From positions 1 to 21,198 of the IMG/VR virus record IMGVR_UViG_3300031787_000979: DNA of 21,198 nt; one strand, given 5' to 3'. Shown piece after piece: positions 1 through 9,162 of this stretch (the first letter of the stretch is position 1; each line of letters starts with the position of its first letter). The notes below the pieces were generated by a model. That model saw nothing but the letters and a program-made list of their open reading frames with translations. It was not told where the DNA came from and ran no database searches. The position numbers and the translations under genes are program-made. The DNA is from a virus.

Positions 1-219
1 GAATCTCGGTGGCGAGAAAAATAAAGGTGGGCTAAAGAAATCAGGTGGGCTAAAGAATCTCGGCGGTGCAAAAAATAAAGGTGGGCTAAAGAAATCAGGT
101 GGTGAAAAGAATAGCGGTGGGCTAAAGAATAGCGGTGGGGAAAAGAATCTTGGTGGAGTAAAGAAATCAGGTGGGGCAAAAAATAGAGGTGGTGCAAAGA
201 AAGTGGGTGGCGAGAAGAA
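1..219 (-). repeat. 18-bp tandem repeat encoding FF[S/A/T]PPx
   Basis: Twelve full 18-bp units plus one codon of a thirteenth are seen, continuing off the left edge. On the plus strand the typical unit is GGTGGGCTAAAGAAATCA; the minus-strand reading is Phe-Phe-Ser-Pro-Pro-x. Phe-Phe and Pro-Pro never change. The third residue is Ser, Ala or Thr, and the sixth is Leu, Asp, Arg or Thr. Several units are nearly identical at DNA level, which suggests recent expansion, while others differ at synonymous sites. Confidence 0.95.
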
Positions 220-876
220 TGTTGTAATCTGATTGGATGACCTTGACAAAGATGTTCCATTTGCATTTACTGCAACTATAGAATAAGTTTGAGCAGTTCC
301 CATTGTTTCTCTAATATTAAGTGAAGTTGTTGTACCATCAACTTCATATGGAGAAGACAATCCTCCTGGTTGGGCCGCTGTGTCTGTAGAAGTAATAATG
401 TATTTAGTTAAAGATTTTCCACCATTGGTAGCAGCAGGCCAAGACAGGGAGTCTTGTCCTCTTAGATCTGTTGTTGTGTGCCCTGGCCCAGTTGTAGTAG
501 ATGTTGCAGTTAATGATGCAGGGGCGGCTGGCACTGTTGTAAATAATACAGAAGATGAAGGAAGTGAAGGCACAGACTGTCCGTTTGCATTTGTTGCAAC
601 TACTGTTGCAACTCCAGTTACATTTTGTGGAATTCCAATAATTGTAATTGGCGAAGATGCTCCTACTTCTGAAAATGTTCCATTTACACCGCAATTTATT
701 GTTACTGTATAATTTATAATTGGAAGCTGATTTGGAGGATATTCAAAAGAAACAGTTCCTGCTGCATTGTTAAATGGTCTATTTGTTCCAACGTCTGTTA
801 AAACAACATTAATAGGTGGTACTGGAAGCTCGAAGTCTCCAGATAATTGAGATTTTCTACCAACTTTTTTACCCAT
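1..876 (-). CDS. Virion/tail protein with fibronectin-III-like domains and FFxPPx repeats (3' end outside window)
   Basis: The frame is open for 292 codons from ATG at 876 (start MGKKVGRKSQ, preceded by the SD-like AAAGGTAA) and runs off the left edge without a stop. Residues about 20-115 and 118-219 look like two fibronectin type III-like beta-sandwiches, each ending in strands of the type YSIVAVNANGTS. From residue 220 the protein becomes a strict hexapeptide repeat FF-[S/A/T]-PP-[L/D/R/T], with 12 full copies before the edge. It is the last visible gene of the minus-strand virion operon, 13 nt after its neighbour, so a role in the tail fibre or adsorption apparatus is inferred. I do not recognise a specific family for the repeat. 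A long hydrophobic and proline-rich repeat is unusual for an exposed fibre; it could pack as a rod, insert in an envelope or be modified. That it is coding is clear; its function is open. Confidence 0.85.
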   Translation of the reverse strand, partial: MGKKVGRKSQLSGDFELPVPPINVVLTDVGTNRPFNNAAGTVSFEYPPNQLPIINYTVTINCGVNGTFSEVGASSPITIIGIPQNVTGVATVVATNANGQSVPSLPSSSVLFTTVPAAPASLTATSTTTGPGHTTTDLRGQDSLSWPAATNGGKSLTKYIITSTDTAAQPGGLSSPYEVDGTTTSLNIRETMGTAQTYSIVAVNANGTSLSRSSNQITTFFSPPTFFAPPLFFAPPDFFTPPRFFSPPLFFSPPLFFSPPDFFSPPLFFAPPRFFSPPDFFSPPLFFSPPRF

Positions 877-889
877 TTAATTACCTTTC

Positions 890-1390
890 TTACGCAGTTA
901 AATCTCCGAAGAGAAGCCAAGTGTTTGCATCTCTTTTTAAAAGTGTTGCCATAGACCATTGAAATCTTAGTTTGTTGCCTGGAGTGTAATTTAAAACTAC
1001 ACCTTCAGCAGGAACAACGGTTGTTTGGCCTGTTCCAGATTGCAAAATATCTAAAGTTGTTCCAATTGGAAAATTTACAACTGAATCTTTTGGTATTGTA
1101 AATGTATTCGCAACCTGCATTCTAATATCTATAATCGTATCTCTTTGACTTAAGCTGTTAAGAGTATGTGGAAAGTAGACTGTATTAATTGGGGTCAAAG
1201 AGGCTACGGCTATTTTATCTTGAACACCATCTTGAAATCTTACCGTACCGCCTGAAAGATCTAGATCTCCCTTTAGCTTAATGGTGCCAGCTAAAGTTGT
1301 CTCCCCTTGAAATCCAGCACGTTTATTTACGGATAATGAATTAACCTGAAGGTCTTCGTCAGTATTGAATTTACCCTTGTTGAGAGCCAT
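890..1390 (-). CDS. Phage virion protein, 166 aa
   Basis: The start is MALNKGKFNT, with SD-like AAGGT just upstream, 9 nt after the stop of the 1005-aa virion gene. The N-terminal part (about residues 1-55) has an adaptor-like beta pattern with GGTVRFQDG. The C-terminal part (about residues 95-166) carries a pattern I recognise from many phage fibre or baseplate proteins: FPIGTTLDILQSGTGQTTVV, then the GxxLRxQWSxATLLKRxxNTWLLFGDL pattern. It has no signal peptide or membrane segment. A role as a small structural component of tail or fibre is inferred from this motif and from the operon. The alternative is a capsid decoration protein. Confidence 0.8.
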   Translation of the reverse strand: MALNKGKFNTDEDLQVNSLSVNKRAGFQGETTLAGTIKLKGDLDLSGGTVRFQDGVQDKIAVASLTPINTVYFPHTLNSLSQRDTIIDIRMQVANTFTIPKDSVVNFPIGTTLDILQSGTGQTTVVPAEGVVLNYTPGNKLRFQWSMATLLKRDANTWLLFGDLTA

Positions 1391-1399
1391 GGCTTTACC

Positions 1400-4300
1400 T
1401 TATGCCTGGGCTTCTGTCCAGGATAATCTTCCGAACACAGATGCTGTAGAAGATCCAATATTTTGAACAACGATTGTTAGAACATCTGGTCCATCAGGAT
1501 AAATTTGAGTATTGGCGGTTGTTCCTCCACCACCCTGAATTGAGTTTCCAAGGTCTCTAACGTTCGATAGATCAATTGAGTTTGCTCCAGATCCTAAGAA
1601 GAATCCTGCGGTTGTTTCTCCGCCAGTAACTGTTGTTGATCCTCCAGAGTAATCTGCAATTTGTGATAGTGAAGAGTTTGCAATATTTGCAACGTTTCCT
1701 ACTGCGTTAGTCCATGCTGTTGAGGATGAAGGAACACCATTAAGAATTGCTGTAACTAAAAGGTTTGCTGTACCAGTAGATGTTGTAGCAGTTACATCAA
1801 GTGCTTTTAGTGTTAGCTGCATTCTATTAATAAGTTCTCTTGCACCAAATACTGAGGCAATACCGTTATCTACAGAAGGCGCTACACGAATTGAGAATAG
1901 TGCTCTCTGTTGTCCCGATGGAACCGTAGTAGCAGTTCTCTGTCCATAAGTAAAGACGAGAGACTTATCATCGTTAAACTGTCCATCCATAATAACAGAT
2001 GTTCCCCAGTGAGATATAGAAGCGGCAAAGCTAGGGTAAGCCAACTCTACCATTGTTGGAGATACTGGATCAAGTGTAAATAATTGAGGAGTTGTAGCAC
2101 CCATTGGGGCTGCAATTACTCCTGTTGGGTTAGCATCAAGAGCAGCTTTGCTGGTCTTGATTTCTAATCCATTTATAGAAGAAATAAATGTTCCTTCTGG
2201 GTAAGATGAGCTAATTAATCTCATACCAGCTTGAAGGTTAGCTGTGCTAGCCACTGTTCCATCTGATGTACCAGCTGCTTGAGTTACGCTTAAATTAGCT
2301 TCTCCTGCTCTACCTCTTGTAAGACCAGTAAATGATGATACAGATTTTGCAGAATAATTTACATATTCAATACCAGATTCATTTCTGATTGCTAGTGTTC
2401 CGCTTGGAGGGAAACCAGCTGTTGATACAACATTTACAGCTAAGTCTGTTGTTAAAACAGTTGCAGTTGTTGATGTGTATGGAGGTGTAGTTGAAGACTC
2501 ATAGCGTCCTGGAAGGTTTCCGCTTCGCATGTAAGCTTCTGTATTTATGTTATTATTTGGCATCTTGTGGCAATAAATAACGTCACCCTTAGGCCCTCTT
2601 ACACCCCATCGTACGAAACCAGCTCCATACCAAGTGTAGTCAATATAAAACATCTGCATCTTTGAAAGATCGATATTATATTGAGATGGTCCCGTTCCAT
2701 CTAATTTATCCATATTAAATTCTGATTGCTTTATTTTAGTTTCTACTGTTTTTGATAATACGGCAAAAGTAGTAGATGCGCCTCGATACGCAGGGCTAAT
2801 AGTCATAGATGTATCGTTTGCAATTCCAACAATCTTGTATGATTGTCCTCTAATTACAATATAATCTCCTGGAATTAATTGCTTAGCAAAAAATGTTGGG
2901 AAATAGCTACTTGACTGAGTAACTGTTGATGAATTTTGAGTTACGCTTACTTTTCCAGATAGCTGGAATGTAGAATTTCTACGAACTGCATTTAGGTTAG
3001 TTCCATCAAACTCCCAATATAGACCGTTTTGATTATCAAACATTCCTAGTCTATTTTGGCAGCCATACCAGGACTCTACGGAAGCAAAGAAGTTGCCTGT
3101 TGCAATTGTAGAAGTTGGCACTGCTAAAGCAGTATATTGAAACTTATCGTCTGTAAGAACGTTAGAAATTATAAATGTTCCGTTATAATTTTGTTCATTA
3201 CAGCCACCAATTTTAATTTGAGTTCCTGGTTGTAAATTATGCTTTTCTTTTGTTTGAACTGTTACAGTAGTAGTGCCGTTGCTTTGAATGTTTTCAATTC
3301 CAGCATATGGCTTTAAAATTGTACCAGAAGAAACCTGAAGTCCCTTACCAGACTGATATCTAAAATATCTTCTAGTCTGTCTTACGCAAGAGGCATAGTT
3401 AGATGAGGCATTTGTGCCAAATAGAACTCCTCCGTCATTTGGTCTGTGAGCAAAGTATGACTGTGGTCTTACGAAGACCTGTATTCCACCAGCAATTGTT
3501 CCTGTTGGAGCCGCATCAACATAATAAGAAAATGTTGTTGGAGAAACAATCTGAGCAACCTCATGATTTCCATTTGGTGGATTAGTTGTTGCTGTTGCAC
3601 CTTGGATGCTAACTTCATTTCCAAGTGCTAGTCCGTGAGGAATCTGCGTAGTTACAGTTATTTTTCTTCCGCTGTATGTTACTGTTGGAAGACCGCCAAT
3701 TGATGCTCCAGTAAAGATATCTCCTTGTACAACAAGAGTCTTGTTTGGATCAAATATAGCTGTGATACCTGTTCTATTGACTGCATTTGCACTGTATGTA
3801 AATGTGCTTGTTCCTCCACCACTTTCGATTACGAAGTTTCCATTTGCAGAAGTAATATAAGTATCAATTACTGAAATAGGAGTTCCGTTTGCTGGAGCAG
3901 AACCTGAAGAAAGTGTTACTGAAACTGTCTTTGATAAATTTGCAAAAGTTATTGAACCAATATTAGGGATTGGAGTTGGTCTAGCAAACGAGTACGGTCT
4001 ATTGTTGTATAGTCCTAGGTTTTCCCACTTGGTCTGCTGAATACCGTATTCGAAGTCTGTATCGATTAATGCTTGAGGTTGAGACACTCTAAGCTTATTG
4101 GTTGTATCCATCAAAGTTTCTGCTGGCATAAATGTTTCATTGGCATCATCAATTGTAATCTGAATTTTATCAGTAGAAGTCATTGACGCAGTATTGTATT
4201 CTAGAACAAGCGTGGTGTTTTCCACCATTTCTGTGCTTGTGCTTGTATTGTATGAAGTGCATCCCAAGCTAGGATCTGAAAAATTATAAATAACCTGGTT

Positions 4301-4417
4301 GGTTGTTACGTTTGTAATCAACAGAAGTCTTTCACGAAGAATTGTCTTTGGAATTGAAATTGTTCGTGTTGAAGGGTTAAATGTGTAGCTTGTTTCTAGT
4401 AATACTTTTCTTGCCAT
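1400..4417 (-). CDS. Large virion structural protein, 1005 aa
   Basis: The gene starts MARKVLLETSYTFNP, 3 nt after the stop of the big fibre gene; the SD AGGAG lies in that gene's last codons, so the two are translationally close. The protein is Ser/Thr/Gly-rich with many short beta-type segments. Around residues 320-365 is HRPNDGG followed by RQTRRYFRYQSGKGLQ, a signature I associate with large structural proteins of T4-like cyanophages and other aquatic myoviruses. Further on, TMVELAYPSF and SHWGTSVIMDGQFNDDKS belong to the same type. Several repeated modules of the form VTVxxxxPHGLxxGNxVxIxG (about 250-300 and 385-440) look like small beta-barrels. It is probably a tail or baseplate-associated structural protein; an exact position in the virion cannot be read from the sequence. 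Confidence 0.82.
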   Translation of the reverse strand: MARKVLLETSYTFNPSTRTISIPKTILRERLLLITNVTTNQVIYNFSDPSLGCTSYNTSTSTEMVENTTLVLEYNTASMTSTDKIQITIDDANETFMPAETLMDTTNKLRVSQPQALIDTDFEYGIQQTKWENLGLYNNRPYSFARPTPIPNIGSITFANLSKTVSVTLSSGSAPANGTPISVIDTYITSANGNFVIESGGGTSTFTYSANAVNRTGITAIFDPNKTLVVQGDIFTGASIGGLPTVTYSGRKITVTTQIPHGLALGNEVSIQGATATTNPPNGNHEVAQIVSPTTFSYYVDAAPTGTIAGGIQVFVRPQSYFAHRPNDGGVLFGTNASSNYASCVRQTRRYFRYQSGKGLQVSSGTILKPYAGIENIQSNGTTTVTVQTKEKHNLQPGTQIKIGGCNEQNYNGTFIISNVLTDDKFQYTALAVPTSTIATGNFFASVESWYGCQNRLGMFDNQNGLYWEFDGTNLNAVRRNSTFQLSGKVSVTQNSSTVTQSSSYFPTFFAKQLIPGDYIVIRGQSYKIVGIANDTSMTISPAYRGASTTFAVLSKTVETKIKQSEFNMDKLDGTGPSQYNIDLSKMQMFYIDYTWYGAGFVRWGVRGPKGDVIYCHKMPNNNINTEAYMRSGNLPGRYESSTTPPYTSTTATVLTTDLAVNVVSTAGFPPSGTLAIRNESGIEYVNYSAKSVSSFTGLTRGRAGEANLSVTQAAGTSDGTVASTANLQAGMRLISSSYPEGTFISSINGLEIKTSKAALDANPTGVIAAPMGATTPQLFTLDPVSPTMVELAYPSFAASISHWGTSVIMDGQFNDDKSLVFTYGQRTATTVPSGQQRALFSIRVAPSVDNGIASVFGARELINRMQLTLKALDVTATTSTGTANLLVTAILNGVPSSSTAWTNAVGNVANIANSSLSQIADYSGGSTTVTGGETTAGFFLGSGANSIDLSNVRDLGNSIQGGGGTTANTQIYPDGPDVLTIVVQNIGSSTASVFGRLSWTEAQA

Positions 4418-4420
4418 ATT

Positions 4421-7400
4421 CTAATCTCCTAATTGTATATCCACTGCTCTAAATGGATAAATTGATTTTTTAGCGTTTTGTTGATCTGGACCCGACAGAT
4501 ATCTTGCTTCAAATTTAGATCCGACTGGAATGGGTTCTCCAAACTGTACGTATCCATCTTCATCAATAAAATATCCATCGGAAGGGATCAAACTTAGCCA
4601 ATGTTTTTCTTGGTTTCCCAATATTTGTAGTATACCATTAATTGTTACTAAAAGCTTGTAGGGGTTTTGAACTACAAATTGTTCTCCTTCATATGTTAAA
4701 GGGAACCTTGACTGTGACCCGTCAAAATATATTGAAATATCATCTATCGGATATATGTCGGACCCAACAGATTGGGCAATTTGTGCCAACAAATATGCCT
4801 TATTTACTGCATGTGTCTCTTCTACTGGAGGCCCCACAGATACTGGAGCGTTTCCAAAATCAACCCCGTTAATAATAGGGTTGGTTAGTGTTTTATTTGT
4901 TAGAGTCTGTGTCCCAGTTAAGGTTACAACTCCAGGTAAATTGTTAGTTAGTGGATCAATTGTTTTATTTGTTAGAGTCTGTGTGCCAGTTAAAGTAGCT
5001 ATACCAATAAGCGTATTATCTGCGGCACTAATTGTTTTATTGGTAAGAGCTTGCACATTGTTCTGGCCTACAATTTCTCCTTGAGCTCCATGAGAAGAAG
5101 TAGAGCTGGCATGTCCTATAACAAGGTCATTAGCAGTTTGCTCTAATACAACAGCTTTTGCTTGAACAAATCCAGTTGTTGCAATTGCAAGCGAGTCATT
5201 TCCTGGAGATTGAGTTACTGCAACAGTTCCTGTTGGAAGACTGGGTGTGCCAGTAAATGTTGGTGAGGATAGTAATGCGTATCCTGAAATAGCAGCACCT
5301 GCTGGAATTACTACTGTTCCAGTAAATGTTGGTGAAGCAATCGGGGCTTTAAGTCCAATTTCAGCTGTTAAGGTTGCTGCAATATTTGCATCATCGTTTA
5401 AAGCTAATGCAATTTCATCAAGTGTGTTTAAAGTTGTTGGTGCAGCACCAACTATGGCAGCTACTGCAGTAGATGCAGCATTATCCGCATAGGTTTTTGT
5501 AGCAAGAAGAGATGTGTCTGCAATTCCGTGAATATTTGTAGTATCTAATTCGTGGCTTGACAGAGCAGAAGTTGAAGCTTTAAGATCTAGTGCGGTCTGT
5601 GTAGCAGTAGAAACTGGCTTATTTGCATCTGAAGTATTATCAACATTTGCAAGACCTACATCAGATTTTGTGATTCCAGTTGGATTATTAATAACTGGAG
5701 CAGTTAAAGTTTTATTTGTTAAAGTTTCAATACCAGCACGAGTTGTTACTGTATGTGCACCATTTCCAACTGGAATTGTTGTTGTATTTCCACTATGACT
5801 AAATTGAATATTTCCAGAATTTAATTGCATTGATGCTGTATCAAGATATAGGGTTGTTCCAGAAAGGTACAAGTCCTTAAATTTATTAGCAGATGAACCA
5901 AGGTCATACGTTCCATTAGTTGATGGAATTAAGTTGCCACCTATAGTTGCACCATTAATTATTGGGGATGTCAGTGTTTTGTTTGAAAGAGTTTGAGCTG
6001 TATTTAAATCTACAGTTGTTCCTGTATTAATACTAAATGTATTTCCATTAAGGCTTAATCCATTACCCGCAAGATATGTACCAGCACCTGAGAACTGTGT
6101 AAAGTTAATAGCGTCTGTTCCAATTGTTGCTGGACGATTTGTTTGTACCCAGCCAGTTGAAGCGTTTACTGTTCCTGAGTATACAAAGACAAAGTCTCCA
6201 GAATCAACCTCTGCTGCAGTATCAAAGTCTGTTGCACGAGTTGGTTGGCCTGAAGCCTGAACTACGTAAATACCGTTTTCTGATGCAGTGCTCTGGTTCT
6301 TAACAAGAACACGGTTGCCAGTAGCAAGTGTAATTCCGTCAATAACGTCTCCGTTTTCAAGAGCATTTGCAAGATTTACATTTTCTGTTGTTGCGGCGAC
6401 TGCTGCTTCGTGGATATGTAGACCTTCTGTTACTGAGTCTACATAAGCCTTTGTTGCTGCATCTGTTGCATCTGTTGGTGTTCCAAGGCTTGTAATCTTG
6501 TATGTAGCAAGAGAAAGATTACCTGTTGGTGCTCCTACTGATGTTAGGGCAAACTCTGAAGGATCTACAGAAATTGCTCCTGAAGTATCATCATAATCAA
6601 GTCCGTTTCCAACTGCATTTCCTACTGCGTCTTGAGCGTTTTCATCTGTATATGTTACTGCTCCAGTTAAAGAAATTGAATTTGCTACATCATTATAAGA
6701 TACTGAAATATTTGTGTGTGTGCCAGCTGCTAAAGCAGCTGCTACAGCATCTTGTGCTCTATCATCTGTAAAGTATTTATTTGTACTACCTTCAGCTAAG
6801 GCGTCTGTTGTAGAGTCCGCCACTCCATTTTCAGCAGTAATAGTAAGTCCGTTTTTATCTCCTGTAATTGATATATTAGACTTTGTAGCATTTGTAAGCA
6901 GCTCTGCTGCAAATGCTTTGGTTGCCAGTTCTGCTGTATCTGCAATACCATGTATATTTGTTGTATCTGATTCGTGGTTAGAGAGATTTGTTGCAACTGT
7001 TGTAAAAAATGCTGGGTCGTCATTAACTGCAGCTGCTAATTCATTTAATGTATCTAGTAGGCCAGGTGCTCCGTCTACTAAATTGCTGACAGCAGTTGAA
7101 ATATCTGATGTTAATGCTATTGTTCCAGAACTATTTGGAAGAGTAATTGTTCTGTCTGCTGTTGGCTCTGTAGCAGTTAATGTTGTTGTATAGTCGTAAG
7201 CCGCATCATTCCATAAAATAATTGAGTTTTCTGGAATTATTAAATCGCCATTTGAATTTAATTCTGCTGGTCCACCAGGAGACCCTTGATCTGCTACAAG
7301 TATGTAGTCTCCAAGGCTATTGGTTAATCCAGAAGGAGTTACGTTTGCATAACTAGTTGTGGCTGTCCATGTAGAACCATTACCTATTTTAAACTTAAGG

Positions 7401-7498
7401 GTATCTGTCTCAATACCAATCTCGCCTGCTCTTAATACTGGATTTGCTGAAACCCAATTTGCTGCGGTATCTCTACGAAGTTGAATTCTAGTTGCCAC
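4421..7498 (-). CDS. Repetitive tail fibre protein with tropism-determinant-like N-terminus
   Basis: The preferred start is GTG at 7498, giving MATRIQLRRDTAANW and 1025 aa, because a perfect GGAGGTGA Shine-Dalgarno sits 5 nt upstream. An ATG at 7516 in the same frame lies upstream of that site. The first 40 residues (IQLRRDTAANW, then LRAGEIGIETDTLKFKIGNG) match the small N-terminal attachment domain seen in Mtd-like and many other phage fibres. The rest is modular fibre: repeats of TLTNKT, TFTGT and TNIHGIADT, plus TKSDVGLANVDNTSDANKP. The C-terminal 110 residues change to a non-repetitive fold (YPIDDISIYFDGSQSRFPLT) that may be the tip or a trimerisation domain. It should bind a host surface receptor, as an inference from architecture and operon. 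It overlaps the upstream 79-aa gene by 11 nt. Confidence 0.88.
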   Translation of the reverse strand: MATRIQLRRDTAANWVSANPVLRAGEIGIETDTLKFKIGNGSTWTATTSYANVTPSGLTNSLGDYILVADQGSPGGPAELNSNGDLIIPENSIILWNDAAYDYTTTLTATEPTADRTITLPNSSGTIALTSDISTAVSNLVDGAPGLLDTLNELAAAVNDDPAFFTTVATNLSNHESDTTNIHGIADTAELATKAFAAELLTNATKSNISITGDKNGLTITAENGVADSTTDALAEGSTNKYFTDDRAQDAVAAALAAGTHTNISVSYNDVANSISLTGAVTYTDENAQDAVGNAVGNGLDYDDTSGAISVDPSEFALTSVGAPTGNLSLATYKITSLGTPTDATDAATKAYVDSVTEGLHIHEAAVAATTENVNLANALENGDVIDGITLATGNRVLVKNQSTASENGIYVVQASGQPTRATDFDTAAEVDSGDFVFVYSGTVNASTGWVQTNRPATIGTDAINFTQFSGAGTYLAGNGLSLNGNTFSINTGTTVDLNTAQTLSNKTLTSPIINGATIGGNLIPSTNGTYDLGSSANKFKDLYLSGTTLYLDTASMQLNSGNIQFSHSGNTTTIPVGNGAHTVTTRAGIETLTNKTLTAPVINNPTGITKSDVGLANVDNTSDANKPVSTATQTALDLKASTSALSSHELDTTNIHGIADTSLLATKTYADNAASTAVAAIVGAAPTTLNTLDEIALALNDDANIAATLTAEIGLKAPIASPTFTGTVVIPAGAAISGYALLSSPTFTGTPSLPTGTVAVTQSPGNDSLAIATTGFVQAKAVVLEQTANDLVIGHASSTSSHGAQGEIVGQNNVQALTNKTISAADNTLIGIATLTGTQTLTNKTIDPLTNNLPGVVTLTGTQTLTNKTLTNPIINGVDFGNAPVSVGPPVEETHAVNKAYLLAQIAQSVGSDIYPIDDISIYFDGSQSRFPLTYEGEQFVVQNPYKLLVTINGILQILGNQEKHWLSLIPSDGYFIDEDGYVQFGEPIPVGSKFEARYLSGPDQQNAKKSIYPFRAVDIQLGD

Positions 7499-7727
7499 TT
7501 GCGTCACCTCCATCATAAACTTCTAAATAAGTACTTGATGCTGATCCACCGTCAAGCAAGATCATGTTTGAATTTGTTCCACCTGCACCGATTGCGTTCC
7601 ATATAGTTCCATTATAAACCTTTATTGTTTCTTCTGGTATATTATAGTACATCTCTCCGACTGTTGTTCCAGATGGATCTGAAGTTAAAGCTGGGGGAGC
7701 AATTGGTGTTTTAAATTGCTTTGCCAT
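7488..7727 (-). CDS. Short fibre-associated protein, 79 aa
   Basis: It starts MAKQFKTPIAPPALT, 2 nt after the stop of the 472-aa fibre gene, and its last 11 nt overlap the large fibre gene. The core SGTTVGEMYYNIPEETIKVYNG is the same short beta-hairpin adaptor pattern found near the N-terminus of the 472-aa fibre (VTGQIYYDTSNNTMYYYNG) and of the 151-aa protein (EGDFYYDKQTTRFYG). Three consecutive genes therefore share one attachment module, which suggests parts of one fibre complex. It could be a free-standing connector or chaperone. No enzymatic motif is seen. Confidence 0.75.
   Translation of the reverse strand: MAKQFKTPIAPPALTSDPSGTTVGEMYYNIPEETIKVYNGTIWNAIGAGGTNSNMILLDGGSASSTYLEVYDGGDASGN
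7504..7511 (-). promoter_or_regulatory. Consensus Shine-Dalgarno that fixes the fibre start
   Basis: The minus strand reads GGAGGTGA, fully complementary to the usual bacterial 16S rRNA 3' end, 5 nt before GTG at 7498. It lies inside the 3' end of the preceding gene. It argues that translation starts at the GTG and not at the ATG codons at 7516 and 7513. Confidence 0.75.
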
Positions 7728-7729
7728 TA

Positions 7730-9148
7730 TTAACCTACAACTACTACTTTATATGCTCCTGCAGCAGGTGCTACTGTAAATCCTAAAGTAACTACAGATG
7801 CTGAAGTTCTAACAACATCACACTCTATAGTATCGTAAGTTACAGAATCATAAACTTGAACTGTAATTTCACGAGTTCCTAAATTGTGTGTTACTGCAAG
7901 TTGAGTTAAGGAACCGTCTCCAATTGTTGCTACGTATTTACGTGCAATATCATGGTAGATTCCACCAACTAGTCCAACTTGCCATCTATCTGCATCTTCT
8001 TCCCATAAAAGTTCAGCGTCTGCTTCAAGTCCACGATGAACAACTATACCAGCATCTAAAGAAGGAGCGTTCTCTTCAGGCATATCAGAGTTAAGATTAA
8101 TCTTATTATCTGAAATATTTACCTGTGTAGAATTAACTGTATTAATTACACCAGTTACGTTTAAGTCTCCACCAACATTTAAGTTATTAGCAATTGTTAC
8201 ATCGCTTGGTAAACCAATTGTTACAGTTGAGTTTTCAGAACCAGAACCAGTAACTTCAATTTCATTTGTTGTTCCAGAAATTGTTGCTACATAATTACCA
8301 GTTGTTTGTGTTGCAAGGTTAACATTTTTAATTGTCACCGCACCACTTGTTACTGTGAAGTCTGCATCTGCAAAAGAAGCAACACCCTTATTAGTTGTGC
8401 TTGCGTCTTCTCCAGCTACTGTTATTGATGTTCCAGCGTGTGTTACATCAATTCCTTCTCCGCCAAGAATTGATAGGCCGTGTCCTGATGGAGTTAGTGC
8501 TCCAGAGTCAGTTGTTACTGTTTTAACAACAGTATCTTCTAGTTCTACGTGTCCATCTGTTGTATTAAAATCATCTGAGTTAAATGACGCAACACCCTTG
8601 TTGCTAGTAGAAGCATCTTCTCCAGCAATTGTAATTGTGTTATCTGTTACAGTTGTATTGATTCCTTCGCCTGCGGCAAATGTTAAAGTATCTGTTAAAA
8701 GATTTACTGTGTCTGCTGTTCCAGACTCTGCAGCAATCGAAAGAGTTGTTGCTACAGCTACAGTTCCAGCTGCAGTCAAACGACCTTGAGCATCTACTGT
8801 AAATGTTGGAATTGCTGTTTGAGATCCATAAGAACCTGCTGTTACCGCTGTGTTGTCTAAATCTATTGTTGTGATTCCTGTTGAATCAACATATGTTGCT
8901 GTTAAACCAGTTCCACCTGATACTGATTCACCAATAACATCTTGAATAACTTCTGTGGAGCCAGACATTGGCATCCATGGACCATTTGGTGATGCAAGTC
9001 CATTGTAGTAGTACATCGTGTTATTCGATGTGTCATAATAAATTTGTCCAGTTACTGGACTAGATGGAGCTGATGAAAGCCCCTGAATTCTTGCATTCTG
9101 AAGTTCATTCTTATTCAGGTTTATGTCAGTTACAAATAATCTTGCCAT
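7730..9148 (-). CDS. Tail fibre protein, 472 aa
   Basis: It starts MARLFVTDINLNKNELQNAR with an SD-like GGGAGAT upstream. Residues 1-70 form an attachment-type module containing PVTGQIYYDTSNNTMYYYNG. The middle is a low-complexity Thr/Val/Ala-rich beta region with an internal duplication: ITIAGEDASTSNKGVASF recurs as ITVAGEDASTTNKGVASF about 70 residues later. The C-terminal 90 residues (from about KYVATIGDG to the end) contain VTHNLGTREITVQVYDS and VTLGFTVAPAAGAYKVVVVG, a fold I recognise from the tips of many phage fibres. It sits between small fibre genes of the same operon and probably forms a trimeric fibre shaft with a receptor-proximal domain. Confidence 0.86.
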   Translation of the reverse strand: MARLFVTDINLNKNELQNARIQGLSSAPSSPVTGQIYYDTSNNTMYYYNGLASPNGPWMPMSGSTEVIQDVIGESVSGGTGLTATYVDSTGITTIDLDNTAVTAGSYGSQTAIPTFTVDAQGRLTAAGTVAVATTLSIAAESGTADTVNLLTDTLTFAAGEGINTTVTDNTITIAGEDASTSNKGVASFNSDDFNTTDGHVELEDTVVKTVTTDSGALTPSGHGLSILGGEGIDVTHAGTSITVAGEDASTTNKGVASFADADFTVTSGAVTIKNVNLATQTTGNYVATISGTTNEIEVTGSGSENSTVTIGLPSDVTIANNLNVGGDLNVTGVINTVNSTQVNISDNKINLNSDMPEENAPSLDAGIVVHRGLEADAELLWEEDADRWQVGLVGGIYHDIARKYVATIGDGSLTQLAVTHNLGTREITVQVYDSVTYDTIECDVVRTSASVVTLGFTVAPAAGAYKVVVVG

Positions 9149-9162
9149 GTGCTATATCTCCC

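Noticed and set aside
1-219. CRISPR array
   Set aside because: The repeats are 18 bp, directly adjacent, without spacers, and read in frame with a protein. It is a coding tandem repeat.
380-712. Plus-strand 110-aa frame and many other open frames opposite the virion genes
   Set aside because: They are antisense shadows of the low-complexity fibre genes, without SD or promoter, and rich in Val/Ala/Leu from complement codon bias.
4421-7498. Diversity-generating retroelement target, because of the Mtd-like N-terminus
   Set aside because: No reverse transcriptase, template repeat or C-type lectin variable domain is seen in the window; the N-terminal domain is common in ordinary fibres.
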